From NCBI RefSeq assembly GCF_003385555.1, contig NZ_QOHR01000004.1:1-64000 (forward strand): DNA of 64,000 bases, written 5' to 3'. The position numbers and the translations under genes were made by a program. Positions 36,291-44,604 of the stretch are shown one piece after another. Under the pieces are notes generated by a model that was not told where the DNA came from, searched no databases, and saw only the letters and a program-made list of their open reading frames with translations. Source of the stretch: Rhodosalinus sediminis. Lineage in GTDB: Bacteria; Pseudomonadota; Alphaproteobacteria; Rhodobacterales; Rhodobacteraceae. Within the stretch, counting starts at the first letter, position 1; every line of letters starts with the position of its first letter.

Positions 36291-36667
36291 GGCGCGCGGG
36301 GCGCCGCCTTGCTGCGGGACGGGCGTCGGCGGGCGTCTCGGGCAAGAGGGGATGCCGCGGCAATCGGGGCGCGGCGAGCGCGTCGCGTGCCGACGGCTGG
36401 AACGGGCGGGCGTCGCCCCGCGGGACGCCCGCGCGCGATGCCGTGGAAGAGGGCATCCCTGCGCGGAAAGTGGCGCCCGCGCGCGAAGGTCCGGGGGGGG
36501 CGCCGCTGCCGGCGCGGCGTGGCCGATCCCGGCGGTCTCGGTCCGCGACGCGGTGCGTGCCCCGGCCCCGGCCCTCCCCGTGACCGGCAGATCGTGCATC
36601 TGAACGTCTCGGCGCGCGGGCGATCCCGCCCGCTGATCCCGTGCGCGCCGCACTAGCGGGGCAGTCC
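36291..36667. other. Gene-free gap after allA
   Basis: A 377-base GC-rich stretch between allA and the convergent flavin oxidase. A weak hairpin (GGCGC-GCGGG-GCGCC) follows the allA stop. Frames in it are low-complexity Arg/Gly/Ala text with no ribosome site or recognisable motif. I see nothing else. Confidence 0.6.
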
Positions 36668-37663
36668 TCAGGCCGCGGCGTCGCGCAGGTGGTGGCGCGC
36701 CGCCTCCGCCGCGGCGAGCGCGCCTTCGAGAAAGCCGCCGTCCTCCGGCGCCGATTCGCTTCCCGCGAAGATCAGCCGCCCGGCCGGGGGGCGGGGGCGA
36801 TAGGCGGGGTGCCCGGCGGGCGGGGTGCGATCGGCCTCGGTCGCGGTCGCGGGGTCGGCGCTCCAGTCCTTGACGAGCACCTCCTCCGGCGCGCCGGCGG
36901 CGGGCCCGAAGAGCCGCCCGAGCTGGGCGACCGCGGCCGCCCGGAACCGCGGGTCGCGCGCCGCGCCGGGCTGCGCGAAGCCGAAGAGCGCGCCCGCCTG
37001 CCCGTCGGCGGGCGAGGCGTCGTGGATCTCGGCCAGCGGGCCGCGGTGCGAGATCGCGTCGCCGTTGAGCCCCGCCTCGCGCCAGACGGGCGTGGCGTAG
37101 CGCGCGACCAGCTTGGCGTGCCCGGCCATCCAGGTCGGCACGTCGGGCCCCGCTACGCCGAGCCCGGCCGCGAGGCGGGGCGGCAGCGCGAGGACGACGT
37201 GCCGGGCGCGGAGCGCGCCCGCCGGCGTGGTCAGCGTCACCCCCTCGGCGTCCTCTGCGAGATGGTCCACCGGGCAGCCGAGGCGCAGGGCGTCGTCCAC
37301 CTCGGCGGCGAGCGCGTCGGTGATCCGGGCGAGCCCGCCCTCGACGCGCAGCGCGTCGCCCATGGTGGCGAACTCGAGGTCGCGGCGCAGGGTGCCGCCC
37401 GCATCCTCGAAGACGAGCCGCCCGGCGGCGTGCTGCGCGAAGGGCCGCAGGCCGAGCCGCTCGATCAGCGCGCGCATCCGGCGATTGTGCGGCCAGATCC
37501 ACGACGGCCCGAGGTCGTGCCCGCCGGGCGACAGCACGCGGCCGCCGGCCCTCTCACGCGCCTCGAGCAGGGTCACGTCGCGGCCCTCGGCCCGCAGGGC
37601 CTGCGCGAGCGCCAGCCCCGAAAGGCCCGCCCCGACGATGCAGATGTCCGTGTCGTGCGTCAC
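36668..37663 (-). CDS. Flavin-containing amine oxidase family protein
   Basis: A 331-residue FAD-dependent oxidase of the monoamine oxidase/phytoene desaturase superfamily. The N-terminal dinucleotide motif is DICIVGAGLSGLALAQALRAEGRDVTLLEARERAGGR (segments), with the GG-R extension typical of amine oxidases. VVLALPPRLAAGL lies in the middle, and the C-terminal FAD motif is LIFAGSESAPEDGGFLEGALAAAE. It is short for the family (usually 400-500), so the substrate domain is reduced. No signal peptide is visible and the substrate is unknown. It lies downstream of the ABC ATPase gene on the same strand, 85 bases away. Confidence 0.85.
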   Translation of the reverse strand: MTHDTDICIVGAGLSGLALAQALRAEGRDVTLLEARERAGGRVLSPGGHDLGPSWIWPHNRRMRALIERLGLRPFAQHAAGRLVFEDAGGTLRRDLEFATMGDALRVEGGLARITDALAAEVDDALRLGCPVDHLAEDAEGVTLTTPAGALRARHVVLALPPRLAAGLGVAGPDVPTWMAGHAKLVARYATPVWREAGLNGDAISHRGPLAEIHDASPADGQAGALFGFAQPGAARDPRFRAAAVAQLGRLFGPAAGAPEEVLVKDWSADPATATEADRTPPAGHPAYRPRPPAGRLIFAGSESAPEDGGFLEGALAAAEAARHHLRDAAA

Positions 37664-37748
37664 GTCGGCGCTCCCGTCCGTCTGTCGCCCCTGCGGTCCT
37701 GCCCTCCGAAAGCGCGCGCCCCCGTCCCTCGGGCCGCCGGGCGCGCCG

Positions 37749-38678
37749 TCAGCCGGCGCGCGTCAGGTCGAGGAACACGTCCTCTAGGTCGGGCTCCTCG
37801 GTGCGCACGTCGCGGATCGAGATGCCGGCGGCGCGGATCGCCTCGAGCACGGCCTCGGCCTTGGTCTGCGAGGTCTTGTAGCTAAGCGCGATCGCCCCGT
37901 CCGGGCGGCGCGCCACCTCGAGGCCGGGGCCCGAGGGCAGCACCGGCACCTCGCCGTCGGGGTGGATCACCATGGTCTTGGCGTCGAGCCGGGCGAGGAG
38001 CTTCGGCGTCGTGTCGTGGGCGACCACGCGGCCGTGGTGGATGATGGCGATCTCGTCGCACATCTCCTCGGCCTCCTCGAGGTAATGCGTGGTCAGGATG
38101 ATGGTCTTGCCGGCCGCGTTGAGCCGGCGCACCTCGGCCCAGAGCATCTGTCGGAGTTCAATGTCCACGCCCGCGGTCGGCTCGTCGAGGACGATGATCT
38201 GCGGGTCATGCACCAGCGCCTTTGCGAGCAGCAGCCGCCGGCGCATGCCGCCCGAGAGCGTGCGCGCGTAGGCGTGCGCCTTGTCCGAAAGCCCCACCGT
38301 CTCGAGGATCTCGTCGGAGCGCCGGCGCGCGCGCGGCACCCCGTAGAGACCGGCCTGCACCTCCAGCGTCTGGCGCGGCGTGAAGAAGGGATCGAGGTTG
38401 AGCTCCTGCGGCATGACGCCGATCGCGGCGCGCGAGTTGCGCGGGTTCACGTCCTGGTCGAAGCCCCAGATCGCCACCCGGCCGGACGTCTTGAGCACCA
38501 GCCCGGCGAGGATGTTGATGAGCGTGGACTTGCCCGCGCCGTTGGGGCCGAGCAGGCCGAAGACCGCGCCCTCGGGCACGCGCAGGCTCACCCCGTCGAG
38601 CGCGGTCTTGCCCGGCGCCCCGCCGGTGGCGCGGTAGGTCTTGGTCAGACCCTCGATCTCGATGGCGGCCTCGGTCAT
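37749..38678 (-). CDS. ABC-2 type exporter ATP-binding protein (no permease nearby)
   Basis: A 309-residue ATPase with Walker A GPNGAGKST, Q-loop VMPQELNLDPFF, signature LSGGMRRRLLLAKALVH, Walker B IIVLDEPTAGVD and switch LTTHYLEEAEEM. The C-terminal 80 residues form the extra domain seen in YadG/CcmA-like exporters, ending EEPDLEDVFLDLTRAG. Its permease is not in the adjacent sequence, so the partner must be encoded elsewhere. Substrate unknown. Confidence 0.87.
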   Translation of the reverse strand: MTEAAIEIEGLTKTYRATGGAPGKTALDGVSLRVPEGAVFGLLGPNGAGKSTLINILAGLVLKTSGRVAIWGFDQDVNPRNSRAAIGVMPQELNLDPFFTPRQTLEVQAGLYGVPRARRRSDEILETVGLSDKAHAYARTLSGGMRRRLLLAKALVHDPQIIVLDEPTAGVDIELRQMLWAEVRRLNAAGKTIILTTHYLEEAEEMCDEIAIIHHGRVVAHDTTPKLLARLDAKTMVIHPDGEVPVLPSGPGLEVARRPDGAIALSYKTSQTKAEAVLEAIRAAGISIRDVRTEEPDLEDVFLDLTRAG

Positions 38679-38764
38679 GGGCGCGCGTCCCCGCTCTTCC
38701 CTTCGCGTCGGCTTGCGTCTAGATCACGGCGGGAGGAGTCACAACCGCGAGGAGCGCGCGAGAC

Positions 38765-38962
38765 ATGCCGATCGAACCGCCCGAGACGAAGATCGTCGAC
38801 CGCTGGCGCGTGGCCTGCGACGGGGGAGAGGGCGCGCTCGGGCATCCCCGCGTCTGGCTGCAGATCCCGCGCGAGACCGGCTGGGTCGAATGCGGCTACT
38901 GCGACCGGCGCTACGTGCACCGCGATTTCGCCGAGGCGCTGGGCGTCTCCGACGCGGGCTGA
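38765..38962 (+). CDS. CHCC-type zinc-finger domain protein
   Basis: A 65-residue protein beginning [29 protein letters not shown] (segments) and containing [13 protein letters not shown]. The arrangement Cys19 - His27 - Cys43xxCys46 is the CHCC zinc finger of the NDUFS6-like family, found as small stand-alone proteins across Alphaproteobacteria. The role there is not established. AGGAGC precedes the ATG. It is divergent from the ABC ATPase. Confidence 0.87.
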   Translation: MPIEPPETKIVDRWRVACDGGEGALGHPRVWLQIPRETGWVECGYCDRRYVHRDFAEALGVSDAG

Positions 38963-39400
38963 GCGCCCGGCGGCCGGCCCCCCTGACGCGCGCCCGGTGG
39001 ACCCGAGCGACGTGATCCCGCCGCGCCCGGCTGCCCTGACCGAGACAGCCGACAAGCTGCGCGCCCCCGCACATGATCGGGCGCGCGCGGGCGGCCTGCA
39101 GCCGCAGCCGGGCACCCTGCAGCGCAAGCCCGGTGCCCCGGGTGTGCGGGTGCGCGCCGACCTGAAAGTCCCCGTCGATCCGGCGGCGCGTGGTGCCGCC
39201 CTTGGGCGCGCTTGTCTCGCCCCGACACGCGAGCGGCGCTCGGGCTCCGTCATCGCGGCTCGGGCGGGCGCGCCCTTTGCCCGGTCACGGCGAGCGCCGT
39301 CCGCTTCGGGCAGGGGTGACGCGCGGGCCGACCCGCGCCGCGCCGTGCCGCCGGACGGCCCCCCGGTGCCGCAGATGATGAGGGCTCAGACGAAGGGGCC
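38963..39400. other. Gene-free gap after the zinc-finger gene
   Basis: This 438-base stretch between two convergent genes has no convincing coding region in either direction. Frames are Arg/Pro/Ala-rich shadows without ribosome sites. An inverted repeat GGGCACC (39110) / GGTGCCC (39132) could form a hairpin. Nothing else is recognisable; a decayed gene cannot be excluded. Confidence 0.55.
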
Positions 39401-40447
39401 TCAGATGATCTCGTCCTCGTCGAAGAGCGGCGCGGCCTCGCGCGCGGCCTCCACGGCCTCGGCGGCCGCCTCGGCGTGGCCGGGGCGGCGCGTCTCGGCG
39501 ACGTGGAAGAGCGCGTCGCCCTCGTTGACCACGGGCATGTTCGTGCGGCCGACGACGATGCCGGTGATCTCGGAGGCGACCTCGACTTCCTTCTCGCCGA
39601 AGGGGTCGGAGATGGCGCAGAGCACGGTGCCCGGCTCCACGATGTCGCCGGTGCCGCGGTAGGCGCGCATCAGCCCGCCCACCGGCGCGCGGTGCCAGCT
39701 CGAGCTGCCGCAGAGCGCGGGCGTGCCGTGGCGCCGCGGCACGCCCTTCGCGCCGACCATCCCGAGGTGGCGCATCACGCGCAGGATGCCGGAGACGCCG
39801 GCGCGCGCGGCGAACTCGTCGAAGCGCAGTCCCTCGCCCGCCTCGTAGAGCAGGACGTCCACGCCCTCGGCCTCGGCGGCCATGCGCAGCGATCCCTCGC
39901 GCAGGCGCGATTCGAGGATCACCGGCGCGCCGAAGGCCCGCCCGAGCTCCATCAGCCGGTCGTTGCCGGGCGTGAGCCGGATCTGCGGCAGGTTCGTCCG
40001 GCGCAGCGCGGCCGAGTGCAGGTCGATCCCGAGATCGGCGCGCGCGACGATCTCCGTCATGAAGAGATGCGCGAGCCGCGCGGCGAGCGAGCCCTCGGCG
40101 TGGCCCGGAAAGACGCGGTTGAGGTCGCGCCGGTCCGGCAGGTAGCGCGAATGGTTGATGAAGCCGAAGGCGTTGACGATCGGCACCGCCAGCAGCGTCC
40201 CCGCGATGCTGCCGAGCGGGCGGGCGCGCAGCAGCCGGCGCACGATCTCGACCCCGATCACCTCGTCGCCGTGGATCGCCGCCGAGACGAAGAGGACGGG
40301 CCCCGGCCGCTTCCCGTGCACGACGTGGCAGGACATGGTGACCGGCGTGTGGTCCGACAGGATCGAGACCGGCAGGTCCACGGTGCGCCGCGTCCCGGGC
40401 GCCACCCGCTCCCCGCCGAGCTCGAAATCCGCGCGTCCCTTCGCCAA
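39401..40447 (-). CDS. Succinylglutamate desuccinylase/aspartoacylase family hydrolase
   Basis: A 348-residue M14-like zinc hydrolase. Zinc ligands are visible in AAIHGDEVIGVEIVRR (HxxE) and in LGIDLHSAA (His). PDRRDLNRVFPG and LLYEAGEGLRFD (catalytic Glu) complete the active site. The C-terminus has a beta-barrel domain (GTVLCAISDPFGEKEVEV... NMPVVNEGDALFHVA) as in the AstE/AspA group. No ATG gives a sensible start. I chose a TTG with AGGAGG ten bases upstream, which retains all conserved sequence. The substrate is unknown; the context gives no lead. Confidence 0.8.
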   Translation of the reverse strand: MAKGRADFELGGERVAPGTRRTVDLPVSILSDHTPVTMSCHVVHGKRPGPVLFVSAAIHGDEVIGVEIVRRLLRARPLGSIAGTLLAVPIVNAFGFINHSRYLPDRRDLNRVFPGHAEGSLAARLAHLFMTEIVARADLGIDLHSAALRRTNLPQIRLTPGNDRLMELGRAFGAPVILESRLREGSLRMAAEAEGVDVLLYEAGEGLRFDEFAARAGVSGILRVMRHLGMVGAKGVPRRHGTPALCGSSSWHRAPVGGLMRAYRGTGDIVEPGTVLCAISDPFGEKEVEVASEITGIVVGRTNMPVVNEGDALFHVAETRRPGHAEAAAEAVEAAREAAPLFDEDEII

Positions 40448-40550
40448 GGCGCCGTCGCCTCCTGTCGTGTCGCTCGCGACGGGGTATCGGTCGGACCCGT
40501 CCGAGTCCAGTCGGGTCGGACCGGCGCCGGCCGGGCCGGCGGCGCGCGGG

Positions 40551-40820
40551 TCAATAGTGGTATCGCAGCTGCGCAATCTCGAGACGTTGCGCGTCGCCTT
40601 TCCCGCTGACACGGTACACGAACCTGTGCTCGTCCGTGATCCGGCGCGACCACCAGCCGGCAAGGTCGCCCTTGAGCGGCTCGGGCTTGCCGATCCCCTT
40701 GAACGGCGTCCGGCGCGTCGCCTTTATGATGTCGTTGACCCGCTCGAGCCCCTTTTCCCGGCCGGGCGACTGCCACCAGAGGTAATCGTCCCAGGCCTGA
40801 TCGGAGAAGACGAGCTTCAA
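40551..40820 (-). CDS. yoeB: YoeB-type mRNA interferase toxin
   Basis: A ribosome-dependent endoribonuclease of the RelE fold, 89 residues. KLVFSDQAWDDYLWWQ near the N-terminus, KGIGKPEPLKGDLAGWWSRRI in the middle, and the C-terminal HRFVYRVSG ... QLRYHY match YoeB, including the catalytic Arg and the terminal His-Tyr pair. It starts with a TTG that overlaps the antitoxin stop (TTGA), giving tight translational coupling that keeps toxin level below antitoxin. Confidence 0.92.
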   Translation of the reverse strand: MKLVFSDQAWDDYLWWQSPGREKGLERVNDIIKATRRTPFKGIGKPEPLKGDLAGWWSRRITDEHRFVYRVSGKGDAQRLEIAQLRYHY

Positions 40821-41068
40821 GCCTCGATGTCGCGTTCGGCGCCCTCGCCTGCGTCCAGTTGCGCGATCGATGTGCGCAGGCGCCGCGCGTTCTCGGGGCT
40901 TTTCAGCAGATGCAGGGTTTCCTGAATCGCGTTGTACTCGTCGAGCGAGATCATCACGACCGCTTCGCGGTTCTTGCGCGTCACGACGACTTCGACGCGG
41001 TCGTGGATGATGCGATCCATCACGTCCTTCAGCGAGGCGCGCGCGTCGGTGTAGGTGACGACATCCAT
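40817..41068 (-). CDS. yefM: YefM/Phd-family antitoxin
   Basis: An 83-residue antitoxin that neutralises YoeB and represses the operon. MDVVTYTDARASLKDVMDRIIHD is the Phd/YefM DNA-binding start, VVTRKNREAVVMISLDEYNAIQET the core, and the acidic tail AQLDAGEGAERDIEA would wrap the toxin. GAAAGGA precedes the ATG. A candidate operator with TGTACA lies just upstream. Confidence 0.93.
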   Translation of the reverse strand: MDVVTYTDARASLKDVMDRIIHDRVEVVVTRKNREAVVMISLDEYNAIQETLHLLKSPENARRLRTSIAQLDAGEGAERDIEA

Positions 41069-41100
41069 CAGGCGGTCCTTTCGTCGGGCCGCCTTCTATA

Positions 41101-41120
41101 TGCACAGCTTTCTGTACAGA
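41101..41120. promoter_or_regulatory. YefM-type operator with TGTACA motifs
   Basis: Upstream of yefM, TGCACA (41101-41106) and TGTACA (41113-41118) lie with centres exactly 12 bases apart; the second is embedded in the 10-base palindrome TCTGTACAGA. In Escherichia coli the yefM-yoeB operator consists of two palindromes with TGTACA cores 12 bases apart, so arrangement and core are both preserved here. Confidence 0.7.
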
Positions 41121-41190
41121 TCAAGGGTGCAGACGTTGCCGTCACGGGGACGAGGCCGTGTCTGCGGCCCCGTCCCCGCCCTATGCGGCC

Positions 41191-41844
41191 TCAGGCCGGC
41201 GCCTTGGTCAGGCGCAGGTAGGGCAGCTTGAAGTCCACCTCGCCGAATTTCTCCTTGGCCTCCTCGTCCGAGACGGTGAGCGCCACGATCACGTCCTGCC
41301 CGGGCACCCAGTTGGCGCCGGTGGCGATCGGCGTCTGGTAGGTCGCCTGCAGCGCGTCGAGCGCGCGCAGCACCTCGGCGAAGTTGCGGCCCACCGACAT
41401 CGGGTAGGTCATGATGAGCTGCACCTTCTTGTCCGGCGAGATGATGTAGACCGACCGGACCGAGGCCGAATCCGCCGCCGTGCGCCCGTCGGGCAGGTAG
41501 GCGTCGGCGGGCAGCATGTCGAACTGCTTGGACACGGCGAGGTCCACGTCGGCGATGATCGGGAAGCCGGCCTTGGTCTCGGCGACCGTCTCGATGTCGG
41601 ACTTCCACTTCACGTGCTCCTCGGCCTCGTCCACCGAGAGGCCGATGACCTTGGTGCCGCGCTTCGCCCATTCGTCGGCGAGCTGCGCCACCGCACCGAA
41701 CTCCGTGGTGCAGACGGGGGTGAAGTCCTTCGGGTGCGAGAACAGGATCGCCCAGCTGTCGCCGATCCAGTCGTGGAAGGTGATCTCGCCCTGGTCGGTC
41801 TGGGCGGTGAAGTTGGGCACGGTGTCGTTGATGCGCAGTCCCAT
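41191..41844 (-). CDS. 1-Cys peroxiredoxin (Prx6 type)
   Basis: A thiol peroxidase of 217 residues that reduces H2O2 and organic peroxides. Peroxidatic Cys45 lies in KDFTPVCTTEFG; there is no second conserved Cys for a resolving disulfide in the usual place. The long C-terminal extension (SVGRNFAEVLRALDALQATYQ..., GQDVIVALTVSDEEAKEKFG) is typical of Prx6. GAAAGGAG precedes the ATG. The region upstream (41880-41905) is AT-rich compared with its surroundings and probably contains the promoter. Confidence 0.92.
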   Translation of the reverse strand: MGLRINDTVPNFTAQTDQGEITFHDWIGDSWAILFSHPKDFTPVCTTEFGAVAQLADEWAKRGTKVIGLSVDEAEEHVKWKSDIETVAETKAGFPIIADVDLAVSKQFDMLPADAYLPDGRTAADSASVRSVYIISPDKKVQLIMTYPMSVGRNFAEVLRALDALQATYQTPIATGANWVPGQDVIVALTVSDEEAKEKFGEVDFKLPYLRLTKAPA

Positions 41845-42014
41845 GGGGCTCCTTTCCTTGGTCGCGCCGGTGCGGCGCCGATGATATATTCCAGATACTT
41901 GATATGTTGCGGGCGCCGGGCCGTCCAGCCCTTGCGCCCCATATGGGCCGGTGACAGTTTGACGCAAACACCGGACGGCCCCCGCGGCCCCGACGAACGG
42001 AGGAGACCCGAGCG

Positions 42015-43463
42015 ATGATCGAGAAACGCCAGTTCTACATCGACGGCGCCTGGGTGGAGCCGGTGGCGGGCACGGCCTGCGAGGTCACGAACCCCGCCAC
42101 CGAGGAGCCCTGCGCGACGATCTCGCTCGGCGGGCAGGCCGACACCGACGCCGCGGTGGCCGCGGCGCGGCGCGCCTTTCCCGGCTGGATGGCCACGCCG
42201 CCCGAGGAACGCATCGCGCTGCTCGAGAAGCTGCTGACCATCTACAAGGCCCGCTGGGAGGAGATGGCGCAGGCGATCAGCCTCGAGATGGGCGCGCCCA
42301 TCGACCTCGCCCGCAAGGCGCAGACCGGGGCGGGCTACGGCCACCTCAAGGATTTCGTGCGCACCGGCAAGGCCTTCGCGTTCGAGCGCCCGCTGGGCGA
42401 TCACGCGCCCAACGACCGCATCATCTACGAGCCCATCGGCGTCGCGGCGATGATCACGCCGTGGAACTGGCCGATGAACCAGATCACGCTGAAGTTCGGC
42501 GCGGCGGTCGTCGCGGGATGCACTATGGTCCTCAAGCCCTCGGAGGAGGCGCCGCTCAATGCCATGCTCTTCGCCGAGATGGTGCATGAGGCGGGCTTCC
42601 CGCCCGGCGTGTTCAATCTTGTGAACGGCGACGGCGCGGGCGTCGGCACGCAGCTGTCGGGGCATCCGGAGGTGGACATCGTGAGCTTCACCGGCTCGAC
42701 CCGCGCGGGCGTCCAGATCTCGAAGACCGCCGCCGACACGCTGAAGAAGGTGCACCTCGAGCTCGGCGGCAAGGGCGCCAACCTGATCTTCGCCGATGCC
42801 GATGCGGGCGCCGTCGAGCGCGGCGTCCTCGACATGATGCAGAACACCGGGCAGAGTTGCAACGCGCCCTCGCGCATGATGGTAGAGCGCTCGGTCTACG
42901 AGCGCACGGTGGAGGCCGCCGCCGAGATCGCCGGCCGGGTCGCGGTCGGCCCGCCCGCGGAGGCGGGCGACCACATCGGCCCGCTCATCAACGCGCGGCA
43001 GTTCGACAAGGTGCAGGACCTGATCCAGGCCGGCATCGACGAGGGCGCGCGGCTGGTCGCCGGCGGGCCGGGCCGGCCCGAGGGTATGAACCGCGGCTAC
43101 TTTGCGCGGCCCACCGTCTTCGCCGACGTCGCGCCCGGCATGCGCATCGAGCGGGAGGAGATCTTCGGCCCCGTGCTGTCGATCATCCCCTTCGAGGACG
43201 AGGCCGAGGCGGTGCGCATCGCCAACGACACCGACTACGGCCTCACCAACTTCGTGCAGACCGCCGACCCCGAGCGCGCCAACCGCCTCGCCCGGCAGCT
43301 GCGCTCCGGCATGGTGGAGATGAACGGCCACGGCGGCGGCGGCGGCCGGCCCTTCGGCGGCATGAAGCGCTCGGGACAGGGCCGCGAGGGCGGCGTCTGG
43401 GGCGTCGAGGACTTCATGGAGGTCAAGGCGGTCTCCGGCTGGGACGCGGCCGACCCGTCCTGA
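42015..43463 (+). CDS. NAD(P)-dependent aldehyde dehydrogenase
   Basis: A 482-residue cytosolic enzyme that oxidises an aldehyde to the acid. Cofactor and catalytic motifs: PWNWPMNQITLKFG, FTGSTRAGVQI, LELGGKGANLIF (catalytic Glu) and the nucleophile Cys282 in NTGQSCNAPSRM. CGGAGGAGACC precedes the ATG. GTTTGACGCAAAC, a short inverted repeat at 41957-41969, lies upstream. The substrate is not readable from sequence. Its position before a ring-cleaving dioxygenase and an FAH-type hydrolase suggests an aromatic-ring cleavage aldehyde. Confidence 0.92.
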   Translation: MIEKRQFYIDGAWVEPVAGTACEVTNPATEEPCATISLGGQADTDAAVAAARRAFPGWMATPPEERIALLEKLLTIYKARWEEMAQAISLEMGAPIDLARKAQTGAGYGHLKDFVRTGKAFAFERPLGDHAPNDRIIYEPIGVAAMITPWNWPMNQITLKFGAAVVAGCTMVLKPSEEAPLNAMLFAEMVHEAGFPPGVFNLVNGDGAGVGTQLSGHPEVDIVSFTGSTRAGVQISKTAADTLKKVHLELGGKGANLIFADADAGAVERGVLDMMQNTGQSCNAPSRMMVERSVYERTVEAAAEIAGRVAVGPPAEAGDHIGPLINARQFDKVQDLIQAGIDEGARLVAGGPGRPEGMNRGYFARPTVFADVAPGMRIEREEIFGPVLSIIPFEDEAEAVRIANDTDYGLTNFVQTADPERANRLARQLRSGMVEMNGHGGGGGRPFGGMKRSGQGREGGVWGVEDFMEVKAVSGWDAADPS

Positions 43464-43562
43464 CAGGCAGATCGGTGCATGAGTGCACAGAACCGGCGCG
43501 CGAGCGCCGGTTCGCCCGCCGCTGCGCACGGCCTACCTCTGCTCCAGCAAAGGAGGTTCGCC

Positions 43563-44489
43563 ATGCTCACCGATCTCGACGGGCTGCACCATGTCACCTC
43601 GGTCGCCGGGCCGCCGCGCCCGGTCGATCGCTTCTGGCGCGAGGTCATGGGCCTGCGCCGGATCAAGACGACGGTCAACTTCGACGCGCCGGAGGTCTAT
43701 CACCTCTACTTCGGCGACCGTGTCGGCACGCCGGGCACGGTGATGACCCACTTTCCCTTCCCGGCCGCACCGCGCGGCACGCCCGGCACCGGGGAAGCGG
43801 GGCATGTCGCCTTATCCATCCCGCCCGGCGCGGCGGCGGACTGGTCGCGCCATCTCGCCGCCCATGACGTGGCTTTTACGCGCGAAAGCCTCTTCGGCGA
43901 GACGCGGCTGGCGTTGACCGGCCCCGACGGCGAACGCCTCGTGCTGGTGGAGGCGGAGGACGCCCGCGCGCCCTGGACCGCGCTCCCCGAGGGCATGGCC
44001 ATCCGCGGGCTGCACTCGGTCTCCCTGCGCGTGGCGGACCGGGCCGCGATGCTGCCGCTGCTGGCGCTCATGGGCTACGCCGAGACGGGGCAGGAGGGCG
44101 CGGTCACGCGGCTCGCCGACGCCACCGGCGGGCCGGGGCATCTCGTCGAGATCGAGCACCGGCCGGACCTGCCCGCGGCGCGGCAGGGGGCGGGCTCCAT
44201 CCACCACGTCGCCTTCCGCACGCGCGACGCGGAGAGCCAGGCGCGCATCCGCGCCGGGCTGACCGAGGCCGGCCACCGCGTCACCGAGGTCCGCGACCGC
44301 GACTACTTCCGCGCGATCTACTTCGCCACGCCGGGCGGCATCCTCTTCGAGGTGGCGACCGACGACCCGGGCTTCGCCCGCGACGAGCCGGTCGAGACGC
44401 TGGGCGAGCGGCTCTGCCTGCCCGAGCAGCACGCGCATCTGCGCGCCCATCTCGAGGAGGCGCTCACGCCGCTCGACCGCCCCGCGTGA
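43563..44489 (+). CDS. Ring-cleaving dioxygenase, VOC (glyoxalase) family
   Basis: A 308-residue protein made of two paired VOC modules. Candidate metal ligands are the His in LDGLHHVTSVAG, the His in GSIHHVAFRTRDAE and the Glu in GGILFEVATDDPGF. This is the pattern of PcpA/MhqO-type Fe(II) dioxygenases that cleave hydroquinones. AAAGGAGG precedes the ATG chosen; an upstream ATG lacks one. It follows the aldehyde dehydrogenase by 99 bases on the same strand. Enzyme class is fairly secure; the substrate is inferred. Confidence 0.82.
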   Translation: MLTDLDGLHHVTSVAGPPRPVDRFWREVMGLRRIKTTVNFDAPEVYHLYFGDRVGTPGTVMTHFPFPAAPRGTPGTGEAGHVALSIPPGAAADWSRHLAAHDVAFTRESLFGETRLALTGPDGERLVLVEAEDARAPWTALPEGMAIRGLHSVSLRVADRAAMLPLLALMGYAETGQEGAVTRLADATGGPGHLVEIEHRPDLPAARQGAGSIHHVAFRTRDAESQARIRAGLTEAGHRVTEVRDRDYFRAIYFATPGGILFEVATDDPGFARDEPVETLGERLCLPEQHAHLRAHLEEALTPLDRPA

Positions 44490-44604
44490 CGCGGGCGCCG
44501 GCGCATGGTCAGGGCTTGCGCCCGGCCTGCACGGCGGCCTACCCCGTGGCGCGGCGGTCGCGGGCGGGCGTGGCCCGGCGCGGCCCATGACACGGGGGAC
44601 GACG

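Noticed and set aside
36309-36656. A possible small gene in the allA-oxidase gap
   Set aside because: No ribosome site, extreme Arg/Gly/Ala bias in all frames and no recognisable motif.
38675-39253. A 192-codon minus-strand frame near the zinc-finger gene
   Set aside because: It is antisense to the better-supported zinc-finger gene and extends into low-complexity non-coding DNA.
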